25,766 nt of DNA from Flammeovirgaceae bacterium UBA5867 (GTDB lineage: Bacteria; Bacteroidota; Bacteroidia; Cytophagales; Cyclobacteriaceae). The position numbers and the translations under genes are program-made. This document shows, piece after piece, positions 1-7,704 of this stretch; within the stretch, counting starts at the first letter, position 1; every line of letters starts with the position of its first letter. The DNA is taken from contig DJFR01000114.1 of NCBI GenBank assembly GCA_002432545.1, forward strand, positions 7,081-32,846. Direction: 5' to 3'. Under the pieces are notes generated by a model. The model had not been told where the DNA came from and made no database searches. It saw nothing but the letters and a program-made list of their open reading frames with translations.

Positions 1-2366
1 GAGAACTGGTTAGTCTCCGGGTGAATGTTCAGCAACGCAAATTTTAATCCGAGATCTTTTACTTCATCCGGGATGCGTCCTACTACTTTATCTTTTATCA
101 GGAAGATCGGCTCTGCTATATAGTCACCACGCTCGCCCTGTACGCGTATCCTCGCCTTTACGGCTACATCCTGATTTCCCAATGGAATACCTTCGACTTC
201 CAGTACGCGATCTACCGATTCAAGAATGGCTACATAGTCGTTTGCAAAAAATTCCTGCGATTGTTTCACCATAATCTCTTCAAGCTTGCTCCAATCCTGT
301 TCTTCGGTAGGATTCATAACAGATGATACGTGTGTATATAGATCTGCACCTACAGTACGGTATATATCCGGTGATGCCAGCAGTCCGCCCATATCCGGGT
401 TGATCTGTGCACGCGGATATAGTTTATATTTGTTTTCACCCTTGCGAAGTTCTATCTCGAAGAAGGTATTCTCACCACGTACTTCAATGGTATCATTTGC
501 TTTATAGGTTTTACCATCGATCGCTATATCGCGTTTCGCAATTACCTTGTCTTTGTCGGATGTTATACTCACATCACTTTTACGGATATACCCGGACTGA
601 TAGCGTGGCTCCAATCGTTCACCCTGGTACTCGATGTCGTATCCCCACATGGTGCGTGGCTCGTGAATAAACAGCAACAAATTATCGCGGTTAAAATCTT
701 CACTGAATTCTTTCGAGATAAGCATGCCCGTGTTATTCAGCGATACAACTTTTGAATATCCTGCAGAGAACATAACACCAATGAGCATCAAGCCGACACC
801 GATGTGTGCAATGGCTCCTCCCGATAAACCAGGGCTCGACCTGATAACGGAAATTAAAATCTTTGCATTCGCAACTATCGTAAACACACCGGCAAGTGTT
901 AACAAAATATAGGAAGGTGTATAAACTTTTGATGTTGTAATGATGAGGGCAAAAAGAACGAGCGTAATCAACGCAGGTGTTGTCAACTCTTTTTTCAGTT
1001 TTTCCTTATCTACTTTTTTCCACCAGAAGAACTGACCAATAGCAGAAAGCAACCCCAGGGCTATAGCAAACCAGATCTGGAATTTGGAGTAATAAGCTAT
1101 AGGATCTGCAGGAGGTGCAAGACGTGAATCTATACCCACCAACCCCATAACTTTATTTACTACCGGAATAGATGTACCCGCAATTACCTGGAAGCCCATG
1201 AGGCATAACGTTGTAACTCCGATGAATATCCAGAACTCACGTGAGTATGTCGAAGATTCTTCGTTGGTAGAAGGAATTTCTTTCCAGCGAACTATACTTA
1301 ATACTACAGATGCCAGCAAAAAGAAGCCCATATATACCAGCAGTTGCCCGGAGAGTCCGAGATCAGTAAACGAATGGACAGATGCATCGCCCAGCACACC
1401 GCTTCGTGTTAAGAACGTAGCATAAAGAATAAAAATAAATGTAGCGATAACGAGAATGATGGATGCCTTCAAAGCTGTCTCACTATTCTTGTAGGTAATC
1501 ATCGTATGAATAGCTGCTACCAAGATCAACCACGGAACAAATATTCCGTTTTCAACCGGATCCCAATTCCAGTAGCCACCAAAGTTCAGCGTTTCGTAAG
1601 CCCAGTAACCTCCCATTAAAATTCCTAGTCCGAGTAAAGCACCCCCCATCAAAGCCCATGGTAAAGCAGGTCGCACCCAGTCCCTATATTTCTTCAGCCA
1701 TAAGCCCGCCATACAAAAAGCAAATGGCACTAATGTTAAAGCGAAGCCTAGGAACAAGGTTGGCGGGTGAATGACCATCCAATAATTTTGCAAGAGTGGA
1801 TTGAGGCCGTTGCCATCTTTCGGAATAAAATCAGGCTGCGTCTGGAAGATCGGTGCATCGTGCATCGCTTCGCGCAACAGTATAAACGGAGAACTTCCTA
1901 TTTTAAGGTCGAGCCCTGGAATAACAACACCAAGAATCATCGATGCCAGAAATGCCTGCACCAATGCGAACATCGTCATAACAGGTGCCTCCCAGAATTT
2001 ATTAGTATGAATCAGCACTATACCAATAAGTGCATGCCAGAACATCCACAGTAAAAAGCTTCCTTCCTGTCCATTCCAGAAAGTAGAGATCAGGTAATGT
2101 ACAGGCAACTTTCTGTCGGTATAGCTATAGGCGTAATGATATTCGAAGTAATGATTTGCAATGATGCTATATAGGGCGATGCAAATACCAAACACAGCAA
2201 ATGCATGTATATAAAAGCTTACCTTTCCATTAAGCAGCCAGAAATTTTTCTGATGAAGTTCACTTGCTGTCGTGGCTTTGAAGTAAACAAATGCAGTAAC
2301 AAGTGATGCTACGAAAGAGGTAATAACAAAAAGGTGACCGAGGTCACCGATGAAATAATGAATCAT
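1..2366 (-). CDS. ccmF: Cytochrome c maturation protein CcmF, C-terminus outside window
   Basis: CcmF is the membrane haem lyase subunit that helps attach haem to apocytochrome c outside the inner membrane. The reading frame is open from an ATG at 2366 to the left edge, giving 788 complete codons and no stop, so the C-terminus lies outside. Many hydrophobic segments are visible. A WNGQEGSFLLW stretch sits near residues 97-107, an HPP motif at 200-202, and the tryptophan-rich haem-handling motif FGGYWNWDPVENG at 262-274, all typical of CcmF/CcsA proteins. After about residue 540 comes a long periplasmic, largely hydrophilic part, as in Bacteroidota CcmF proteins of about 1,000 residues or more. 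It is the last visible gene of a minus-strand ccm operon and begins 74 bases after ccmE. Identity is very secure. Confidence 0.95.
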   Translation of the reverse strand, partial: MIHYFIGDLGHLFVITSFVASLVTAFVYFKATTASELHQKNFWLLNGKVSFYIHAFAVFGICIALYSIIANHYFEYHYAYSYTDRKLPVHYLISTFWNGQEGSFLLWMFWHALIGIVLIHTNKFWEAPVMTMFALVQAFLASMILGVVIPGLDLKIGSSPFILLREAMHDAPIFQTQPDFIPKDGNGLNPLLQNYWMVIHPPTLFLGFALTLVPFAFCMAGLWLKKYRDWVRPALPWALMGGALLGLGILMGGYWAYETLNFGGYWNWDPVENGIFVPWLILVAAIHTMITYKNSETALKASIILVIATFIFILYATFLTRSGVLGDASVHSFTDLGLSGQLLVYMGFFLLASVVLSIVRWKEIPSTNEESSTYSREFWIFIGVTTLCLMGFQVIAGTSIPVVNKVMGLVGIDSRLAPPADPIAYYSKFQIWFAIALGLLSAIGQFFWWKKVDKEKLKKELTTPALITLVLFALIITTSKVYTPSYILLTLAGVFTIVANAKILISVIRSSPGLSGGAIAHIGVGLMLIGVMFSAGYSKVVSLNNTGMLISKEFSEDFNRDNLLLFIHEPRTMWGYDIEYQGERLEPRYQSGYIRKSDVSITSDKDKVIAKRDIAIDGKTYKANDTIEVRGENTFFEIELRKGENKYKLYPRAQINPDMGGLLASPDIYRTVGADLYTHVSSVMNPTEEQDWSKLEEIMVKQSQEFFANDYVAILESVDRVLEVEGIPLGNQDVAVKARIRVQGERGDYIAEPIFLIKDKVVGRIPDEVKDLGLKFALLNIHPETNQF

Positions 2367-2440
2367 AGTGAAGTACAGATTACGAAGTATGGAGTACCGT
2401 GTTGTTGAGGCATTACAGTTTCTCCTTGCACTTCGATACT

Positions 2441-2845
2441 TTAAACATTAACGTTTTGCTCCTGATATTTGGAAGGGCACTTGAGAATAATCTTGCTGGC
2501 CTTGAAGTGATCGCCCTGGTAGCTTCCGACTACAACTACTTTTTCGGAGCGCAGCATGTCGGCAGGCATAGGTTCGTTGTATTCAACCATTTGCTCTTTG
2601 CCGTTGTCATCTACCATTATAAAAGAAAAAGATACTTTGTCTGCACCTTCCTGAATCCCTACTACGTGACCTTCGGCATCTTTCTTTAATTGTCCTACCA
2701 CATGGATATTATTTTCCTTGCCATCAACCGCCATTGCATAGGCTTGGTCGAAGTTTACATAGGTGCTGGCATCATCAGCCGTGCTTACGATTATGCTGAT
2801 CGCAATGGCAATGATGACAATAATAAAAATGTGTGATTTTTTCAT
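2441..2845 (-). CDS. ccmE: Haem chaperone CcmE, CxxxY variant
   Basis: CcmE is the periplasmic haem chaperone that takes haem from CcmC and passes it to CcmF. The protein has 134 residues with one N-terminal membrane anchor (about 4-22) followed by a small beta-rich domain containing VVGQLKKD and VVVVGSYQGDHFKASKI, as in the OB fold of the family. The position of the haem-binding histidine is occupied by cysteine: Cys123 and Tyr127 in KCPSKY form CxxxY, not HxxxY. I chose the ATG at 2845 because GGAGAG lies about 5 bases upstream and the peptide then starts MKKSHIF; an in-frame ATG at 2893 would add 16 residues encoded by the probable promoter. The gene lies between ccmD and ccmF. Confidence 0.92.
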   Translation of the reverse strand: MKKSHIFIIVIIAIAISIIVSTADDASTYVNFDQAYAMAVDGKENNIHVVGQLKKDAEGHVVGIQEGADKVSFSFIMVDDNGKEQMVEYNEPMPADMLRSEKVVVVGSYQGDHFKASKIILKCPSKYQEQNVNV

Positions 2846-2878
2846 AAGTCTCTCTCCTGTTCCCCTTTTTTGCGCAGG

Positions 2879-2886
2879 CAAAATTA
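2879..2886 (-). promoter_or_regulatory. Promoter -7 box upstream of ccmE
   Basis: On the minus strand the sequence TAATTTTG matches the Bacteroidota sigma-ABfr -7 consensus TAnnTTTG exactly. It lies 33 bases before the ccmE ATG, which leaves room for a leader of about 25 bases. No convincing -33 TTTG was found at the ideal spacing. The 113-base gap between ccmD and ccmE is the largest in the operon, which also suggests an internal promoter for ccmE-ccmF. Confidence 0.4.
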
Positions 2887-2958
2887 GATACAAATGCCCA
2901 GAAAATCAGGTGAATTTATCTGAAAAACGAAAGCGCCCCGATTAAAGTTTAGTTAGAA

Positions 2959-3186
2959 CTAATGCTTCTTTTCAGCAACCTGGTCTTCGAGTTTTTTCAC
3001 TTTCCGATCCATCATAAAGAGATAAGCTATCAGTCCCGCCAGTACAATAAGAATGATCGATACAACTACATATATCTTTCCTTCAGACCGCATCGTATCG
3101 GCCATTTCAACATCTGATTGAGCGTTAACACTCAGCGACAGCGTTACTGCCAGCATACAAAAGAATATTTTAAGCGCTTTTTTCAT
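2959..3186 (-). CDS. ccmD: CcmD-family small membrane protein
   Basis: This 75-residue protein has a signal peptide-like N-terminus (MKKALKIFFCMLAVTLSLSVNAQ, cleavage likely near residue 22), one membrane segment (about 38-59, YVVVSIILIVLAGLIAYLFMM) and a basic cytosolic tail rich in Lys and Glu. That layout matches the small CcmD-family proteins of Bacteroidota, which are longer than proteobacterial CcmD because of the signal peptide. CcmD helps release haem-loaded CcmE from the CcmABC complex. The ATG at 3186 overlaps the end of ccmC by 17 bases, so the two are probably translationally coupled. Identification rests on size, topology and position, because CcmD has few conserved residues. Confidence 0.8.
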   Translation of the reverse strand: MKKALKIFFCMLAVTLSLSVNAQSDVEMADTMRSEGKIYVVVSIILIVLAGLIAYLFMMDRKVKKLEDQVAEKKH

Positions 3187-3847
3187 CTTCCAGTTCCAAT
3201 ATTTTTTCTTCTACGGTTTTGATGCGTATGCGTAATGATGCAATCCAAAGTCCTATTAAAAACCACCCGATAACTGCCGGATAGAAAATCAGTCGCATGT
3301 TGCTATCAAGATCGTACATGTTAAAGCCCGGGTTTCCCCCACTTCCCGGATGCATTGAGCTTGTCATGCGTGGGATGATAAAAATTAGCGGGATCATCGC
3401 AGCAAAAGCAAAAATATTATAGACGGCACTTAGTCGTGCGCGTTGTTCTTCATTGTCAAGTGATCCGCGCAACACAAAGTACGCCAGGTAAACCAGCAGC
3501 GCGATTGCCGCTCCGTTTTGTTTGGGATCGCCATGCCAGGGAGATCCCCATGTATAATTAGCCCACAGCATGCCGGTGAGTATACCGAGTATACCAAACA
3601 CCAATCCTACATTAGCATACGCTACCACCTTCCGATCCATCTCAGGCGAAGGTTTTCCGAGATATCGGATAGCATTAATAAAGGAGATCAGAAACAGCAA
3701 CACCATTCCAAACCACATGGGTACGTGAAAATAGAGTGCACGAATGGTTTCATTAAGAATATTTAATCGGGGAACATCAAACAGAAGTCCTGCAATGTGA
3801 ACGTAAAAAAGAAGAGCGATCGCTGTTAATTTGAGCCAGGTTTTCAT
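3170..3847 (-). CDS. ccmC: Cytochrome c maturation protein CcmC (haem handling, CcsA fold)
   Basis: CcmC loads haem onto CcmE at the periplasmic face of the membrane. The protein of 225 residues has about six membrane segments. His41 in FHVPMWF and His166 in SSMHPGSGG are the expected axial haem ligands, and TWGSPWHGDPKQNG at 99-112 is the tryptophan-rich haem loop in the form seen in this phylum. The chosen ATG at 3847 gives the usual length. The frame extends upstream to 3943, but those 32 residues are hydrophilic, unlike the family, and overlap ccmB. Gap to ccmB is 41 bases; the 3' end overlaps ccmD. Confidence 0.94.
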   Translation of the reverse strand: MKTWLKLTAIALLFYVHIAGLLFDVPRLNILNETIRALYFHVPMWFGMVLLFLISFINAIRYLGKPSPEMDRKVVAYANVGLVFGILGILTGMLWANYTWGSPWHGDPKQNGAAIALLVYLAYFVLRGSLDNEEQRARLSAVYNIFAFAAMIPLIFIIPRMTSSMHPGSGGNPGFNMYDLDSNMRLIFYPAVIGWFLIGLWIASLRIRIKTVEEKILELEDEKSA

Positions 3848-3888
3848 TGGAATCGGCTTTTTTCGTGGTGGGCTCCTATAGACCCTCC

Positions 3889-4551
3889 TTAGCTGCGCCA
3901 AATATACGGGAAGAGCATATACGCCAGGCTGGTTAATATGCAATTAATTGCGAGCAGGTTGAGCAGTTCATCATAGCTCGTGCTTCTGTCTAATCCGTCC
4001 AGAACATTTTTTGTGATCTTGATGGCCATCAATAAAATAGAAAGGATCACCGGAAAACTTAACACAGCCATCAGAATGTTGCTATTGTTTGCTTTGGATG
4101 CAATACCTGAGATAAGACTTAACGATGCTGAAAAACCAAAGGACGTTAACAGTAGTGTTGTGATAAAGAGCAGCTTATCCTGAACAGGGTTATCTATAAA
4201 AATAGAGAACAATCCATAACCAGCCAGAGAAAGCACCAGGCACAAAATACCGTTATAGATAATCTTTGAAAGAATAATTGCCTGAGGACTTGTAATAGAA
4301 TAGTAATAGATAAAGGTGCCGCGCTTCTCTCCAATAAAACTTTTTGCCACACTATTAATAACAGAGAAGAGTATAGCAAGCCAGAACAAAGCCGACCATG
4401 TCGCTTCATTAATAGAGTTCTTCCTAAGACTAAAGGTGAGATAGCAAATAAATATGAGACTAAACAAATAAAGCCCGATGCCCGAGATTACAGCTTTGCG
4501 TCTTAACTCCAACGCAAATTCTTTCTGCAATAATGTTAGTAATGCTTTGAT
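3889..4551 (-). CDS. ccmB: Haem exporter subunit CcmB, non-standard start codon
   Basis: CcmB is the membrane subunit of the CcmAB ABC transporter, which supplies the ATP-driven release of haem-loaded CcmE. About six hydrophobic segments fill the protein, and the cytosolic N-terminus LLQKEFALELRRKAVISGIG matches the QKE(F)xxExR pattern of Bacteroidota CcmB; IGEKRGTFIYYYSITSP around residues 70-86 is also typical. There is no ATG or GTG at the expected start. The frame is closed by the stop of the upstream gene at 4555-4557. Only an ATC at 4549-4551 or TTG at 4528-4530 is available in a plausible position. I give the ATC because it restores the usual I/MKALLTLLQKEF-like beginning; TTG would give 213 residues. 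No CcmA is present in the window. Confidence 0.85.
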   Translation of the reverse strand: MKALLTLLQKEFALELRRKAVISGIGLYLFSLIFICYLTFSLRKNSINEATWSALFWLAILFSVINSVAKSFIGEKRGTFIYYYSITSPQAIILSKIIYNGILCLVLSLAGYGLFSIFIDNPVQDKLLFITTLLLTSFGFSASLSLISGIASKANNSNILMAVLSFPVILSILLMAIKITKNVLDGLDRSTSYDELLNLLAINCILTSLAYMLFPYIWRS

Positions 4552-4554
4552 AGG

Positions 4555-5340
4555 CTATTCGATTTTTAGGGCGCGGTTATAGTCATTAAAGAATTTGATG
4601 AATAGCAAGAGAATAGCAATAAGAAAACCCAATGCCAGACCAGCCGCTGCCACCACTATTTTAGACATTCTTGCATCTTTGATGAGGGAGCCAAATCCTT
4701 TGGTAACTTGCACAGTATTAATGCTTTTAAGTTTAATCTCACTCTCTGTGCGAATCTTAAAGAGTTCAACTGTTTTGGCATATAGTTCAGACGGATCAAC
4801 GTAAGAAGCCATAGCCTCAGTTTTTTGCTTCACCTGGTCCATCGCAGCGATCTCGCTATCAATTTTCGCTATCATCTGTTTATAATACAGCTCCTGATTT
4901 TGTCGGCTTCTCACTACCGGATCAACCGAATTTATATACTTGACAACGGTTTTTTCCAGAGAAGGAAATATAGCAGGATCCATAACAACGGCTGTTATTT
5001 TCAAATAAACGCGTTTACTCTTGTCATTTTGCTCGCTTTGCCCAACATCAAAATTCAAACCGATCAGTTTTCTTTTCTCTTCACTTGACAATCCTGGGAT
5101 TGAATCAGCTTTTTCAAGTTCATCGAAAATAAATTTAGCCTCGTTTTCCGAAAGCAGATCGGTTGTGAGCATCATACTGGAAGAAAACTTGTCACTTGAA
5201 TTGTAGGCCAACGAAAGGGTAAAAATTACTCCTGTAACGGGAAGGACGGTAAAGAGCAATAAGTTTCGTTTAATAGCTCTGTAAACTCTAGCCAGCAGCT
5301 CCATTAAATCAATTTCGTCCGAGTGTATTTTCTTCGTCAT
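4555..5340 (-). CDS. Wzz-like polysaccharide chain-length regulator
   Basis: The 261-residue protein has the two-helix layout of polysaccharide co-polymerases. A cytosolic N-terminus (MTKKIHSDEIDLMELLARVY) is followed by a membrane segment at about 27-46, a large periplasmic part with coiled-coil-like heptads, and a second membrane segment at about 225-248 with a short basic tail. Such proteins set the modal length of chains made by Wzy. The proline-rich motif that usually precedes the second helix of Wzz is not evident, and there is no kinase domain. The ATG at 5340 starts at the family-like N-terminus; a further ATG at 5376 would add 12 residues and use up the divergent promoter region. It is transcribed away from the glycan cluster, directly into ccmB. 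Confidence 0.8.
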   Translation of the reverse strand: MTKKIHSDEIDLMELLARVYRAIKRNLLLFTVLPVTGVIFTLSLAYNSSDKFSSSMMLTTDLLSENEAKFIFDELEKADSIPGLSSEEKRKLIGLNFDVGQSEQNDKSKRVYLKITAVVMDPAIFPSLEKTVVKYINSVDPVVRSRQNQELYYKQMIAKIDSEIAAMDQVKQKTEAMASYVDPSELYAKTVELFKIRTESEIKLKSINTVQVTKGFGSLIKDARMSKIVVAAAGLALGFLIAILLLFIKFFNDYNRALKIE

Positions 5341-5360
5341 AACCCGCAAGTTTAACTGAT

Positions 5361-5390
5361 TTTTAGTATACCTCAAATTAGTTAGTTTTG
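5361..5390 (+). promoter_or_regulatory. Probable promoter of the polysaccharide operon
   Basis: The 78-base region between the divergent wzz-like gene and the first plus-strand gene holds TAGTTTTG at 5383-5390, an exact TAnnTTTG -7 box, with a T-rich stretch (5361-5364) near the -33 position. The start codon follows 28 bases after the box. No other good plus-strand promoter was seen until 22248, so this may drive most of the cluster. No ops/JUMPstart-like element is visible. Confidence 0.45.
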
Positions 5391-5418
5391 CGACCTATTT
5401 ACACGCACTGTTTTTATT

Positions 5419-6444
5419 ATGTCTTCAGCCAAAACTGTTTTGGTTACGGGTGCAGCCGGATTTATTGGCTTCCACCTCAGCCAGAAACTTCTTAATGCCG
5501 GATACCAGGTAACTGGCCTTGACAACTTAAACGATTACTATGACCAACGCCTCAAATTGTCGCGATTAGACATTTTGAAAGCACACACCCATTTCAGCTT
5601 TAACCAGGTTGATCTGACTGACAGAAAAGGTATAGATAATCTTTTTTCAAAAACCAACTTCGATTACGTAGTTAACCTTGCCGCCCAGGCCGGTGTTCGC
5701 TATTCACTTACTAATCCGCATGCTTATCTGGAGAGTAACCTTCATGGTTTTCTGAATATACTGGAAGCATGCCGGCATAATAAGACTAAACATCTTGTAT
5801 ATGCATCGTCAAGCTCGGTATATGGCGCCAATAAAAAGATGCCGTTCTCGGTCCATCACAATGTAGATCACCCTATATCATTGTATGCAGCTTCTAAAAA
5901 GTCGAACGAGCTAATGGCGCATACGTATTCATCGCTTTACAATTTACCAACTACGGGGTTGCGATTTTTTACTGTATATGGTCCATGGGGAAGGCCCGAT
6001 ATGGCATTGTTCCTCTTTACAAAAGCGATTCTGGAGAACAAGCCTATCGATGTATTTAATCATGGTAAAATGCGTAGAGATTTTACTTATGTAGATGATA
6101 TCGTTGAAAGTATAACAAGACTTATCCCTCGTCCGTCACAGCCGAATGCTGAATGGTCTGGTATGACTCCTGACCCTGCAACGAGCTTTGCACCTTACAG
6201 AGTATTTAACATTGGTAATAATAAACCCGTTGAGTTGCTTCAGTTCATTGAAGTTATTGAACAAAAATTAGGAAGGAAGGCTGTAAAGAATTTACTCCCG
6301 CTTCAGGATGGAGACGTGCCCGAAACTTTTGCTGATGTAGAGGATCTGATGCGTGAAGTTGACTTCAAACCTTCTACTCCCATAGAAGTAGGTATAGGTA
6401 ATTTCATTGACTGGTACATTAACTATTACAACATTAAACTATAA
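5419..6444 (+). CDS. NAD-dependent epimerase, UDP-glucuronate 4-epimerase type
   Basis: The protein is an extended short-chain dehydrogenase/reductase of 341 residues, normal for UDP-glucuronate 4-epimerases of the CapI/LspL type. It has the cofactor motif GAAGFIG (11-17), LDNLNDYYD after the second strand, SSSVYG (130-135) and the catalytic pair Tyr156/Lys160 in YAASK. The block PWGRPDMALFLFTKAI with FNHGKMRRDFTYVDDIVE is very characteristic. The expected reaction is UDP-GlcA to UDP-GalA, but no UDP-glucose dehydrogenase is in the window, so it may act on the N-acetylated uronic acid made by the next enzyme, as TviC does. It ends directly against the next start (0-base gap). Substrate is inferred. 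Confidence 0.88.
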   Translation: MSSAKTVLVTGAAGFIGFHLSQKLLNAGYQVTGLDNLNDYYDQRLKLSRLDILKAHTHFSFNQVDLTDRKGIDNLFSKTNFDYVVNLAAQAGVRYSLTNPHAYLESNLHGFLNILEACRHNKTKHLVYASSSSVYGANKKMPFSVHHNVDHPISLYAASKKSNELMAHTYSSLYNLPTTGLRFFTVYGPWGRPDMALFLFTKAILENKPIDVFNHGKMRRDFTYVDDIVESITRLIPRPSQPNAEWSGMTPDPATSFAPYRVFNIGNNKPVELLQFIEVIEQKLGRKAVKNLLPLQDGDVPETFADVEDLMREVDFKPSTPIEVGIGNFIDWYINYYNIKL

Positions 6445-7695
6445 ATGGAAAAGATCGGAATTATTGGTTTAGGTTATGTAGGCCTGCCGTTAGCTGTTGA
6501 ATTCGGCAAAGTATTGCCAGTGGTAGGTTTTGATATTAATCAGGAACGTATTGAGGAGCTCAAGAAAGGATATGATCGCACACGCGAAGTTGAACCCGAA
6601 GAATTAAAGGCTTCATCGAAATTAAGTTACTCTTCCGACCTGGCCGATCTGAAAGATGTACGTTACTTTATTGTAACCGTACCTACACCGGTAGATGAAT
6701 TTAAAACACCTGATCTTCGTCCCCTTCAAAGCGCCAGTAAGACTGTAGGAGGTGTATTGAAAAAGGGAGATATAGTTATATACGAATCAACGGTTTACCC
6801 GGGATGTACTGAAGAAGTATGTGTACCCGTACTCGAAAAAGTAAGCGGTTTAAAATTCAACGTTGATTTCTTCTGTGGATATTCTCCGGAAAGAATTAAC
6901 CCAGGCGATAAGCTTCACCGTGTAACAACAATTAAAAAAGTTACGAGCGGAAGCACACCTGAAATAGCCGAAAAAGTAGATCAGCTCTACAAAAAAATAA
7001 TCACTGCAGGCACGCATAAAGCCTCCTCTATAAAAGTAGCTGAAGCGGCTAAAGTTATTGAGAACTCACAGCGCGATTTAAACATCGCATTTGTTAATGA
7101 GCTTGCGCTGATCTTCGATCGTATCGGTATAGATACACACGAAGTACTCGAAGCTGCGGGAACAAAATGGAATTTTCTACCTTTTAAACCAGGCCTTGTA
7201 GGCGGTCATTGTATTGGCGTAGATCCTTACTACTTAACCTATAAAGCTGATAGTCTGGGATACCATCCACAAGTAATTCTTTCCGGAAGAAGAATTAATG
7301 ACAACATGGGCATTCACATTGCCAACAGTGTTATTAAACTTATGGCTCAGAATGAGCTTCCTATTAACAACGCCAACGTATTAATGCTGGGTATAACTTT
7401 TAAGGAAAATTGCCCGGATATCCGAAACAGCAAAGTAGTGGATGTAGTGCGCGAGTTACAGAGCTTCGGCACAAAAGTAGATATATATGATCCACAGGCT
7501 GATGCCGATGAAGTGAAGCACGAATACGGATTATCGTTAACGCCAACTCTGTCTAAAAAATATCACGCTATCATTTTAACAGTAAGTCATGCAGAGTTTA
7601 CAACGCTTGACCTGAAAGCTATATCACATGAAAAAGCAGTGATCTACGATGTAAAAGGTTTCTTACCTAAATCACAGGTTACAGCAAGACTCTAA
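6445..7695 (+). CDS. UDP-N-acetylhexosamine 6-dehydrogenase, TviB/WbpO type
   Basis: This cytosolic enzyme oxidises C6 of a UDP-N-acetylhexosamine to a uronic acid using NAD. The N-terminal Rossmann domain starts GIIGLGYVGLPLAVEFGK, and VEPEEL near 49-54 following YDRTRE is characteristic of the TviB/WbpO subgroup. ESTVYPGCTEE (114-124), the AEAAKVIENSQRD helix (199-211, Lys203) and the catalytic Cys256 in GGHCIGVDPYYL are all present. Length 416 is typical. TviB uses UDP-GlcNAc and WbpO prefers UDP-GalNAc; the WbpE, WbpD and WbpB homologues that follow suggest UDP-GlcNAc as substrate, feeding the 3-oxidation step. Lies immediately after the epimerase and 9 bases before the aminotransferase gene. 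Confidence 0.9.
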   Translation: MEKIGIIGLGYVGLPLAVEFGKVLPVVGFDINQERIEELKKGYDRTREVEPEELKASSKLSYSSDLADLKDVRYFIVTVPTPVDEFKTPDLRPLQSASKTVGGVLKKGDIVIYESTVYPGCTEEVCVPVLEKVSGLKFNVDFFCGYSPERINPGDKLHRVTTIKKVTSGSTPEIAEKVDQLYKKIITAGTHKASSIKVAEAAKVIENSQRDLNIAFVNELALIFDRIGIDTHEVLEAAGTKWNFLPFKPGLVGGHCIGVDPYYLTYKADSLGYHPQVILSGRRINDNMGIHIANSVIKLMAQNELPINNANVLMLGITFKENCPDIRNSKVVDVVRELQSFGTKVDIYDPQADADEVKHEYGLSLTPTLSKKYHAIILTVSHAEFTTLDLKAISHEKAVIYDVKGFLPKSQVTARL

Positions 7696-7704
7696 TAAGT
7701 TTTT

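Noticed and set aside
2383..2435. Imperfect hairpin between ccmE and ccmF (CGAAGT...GGAG with CTCC...ACTTCG)
   Set aside because: The two arms are interrupted by a mismatched internal loop and a 27-base apical loop; no T-run follows on the minus strand. It could be chance.
2399..2945. Plus-strand open frames opposite ccmE and its upstream region
   Set aside because: They lie antisense to convincing CcmE coding sequence, and the products look like shadow translations without family features.
4528..5340. Wzz-CcmB fusion protein made by TAG readthrough
   Set aside because: Both halves have full-length, separate family architecture. A stop codon between two complete genes in one frame is more simply coupled translation.
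5341..5418. JUMPstart/ops antiterminator site before the polysaccharide cluster
   Set aside because: No GGCGGTAG-like element was found in the divergent region or the first leader.
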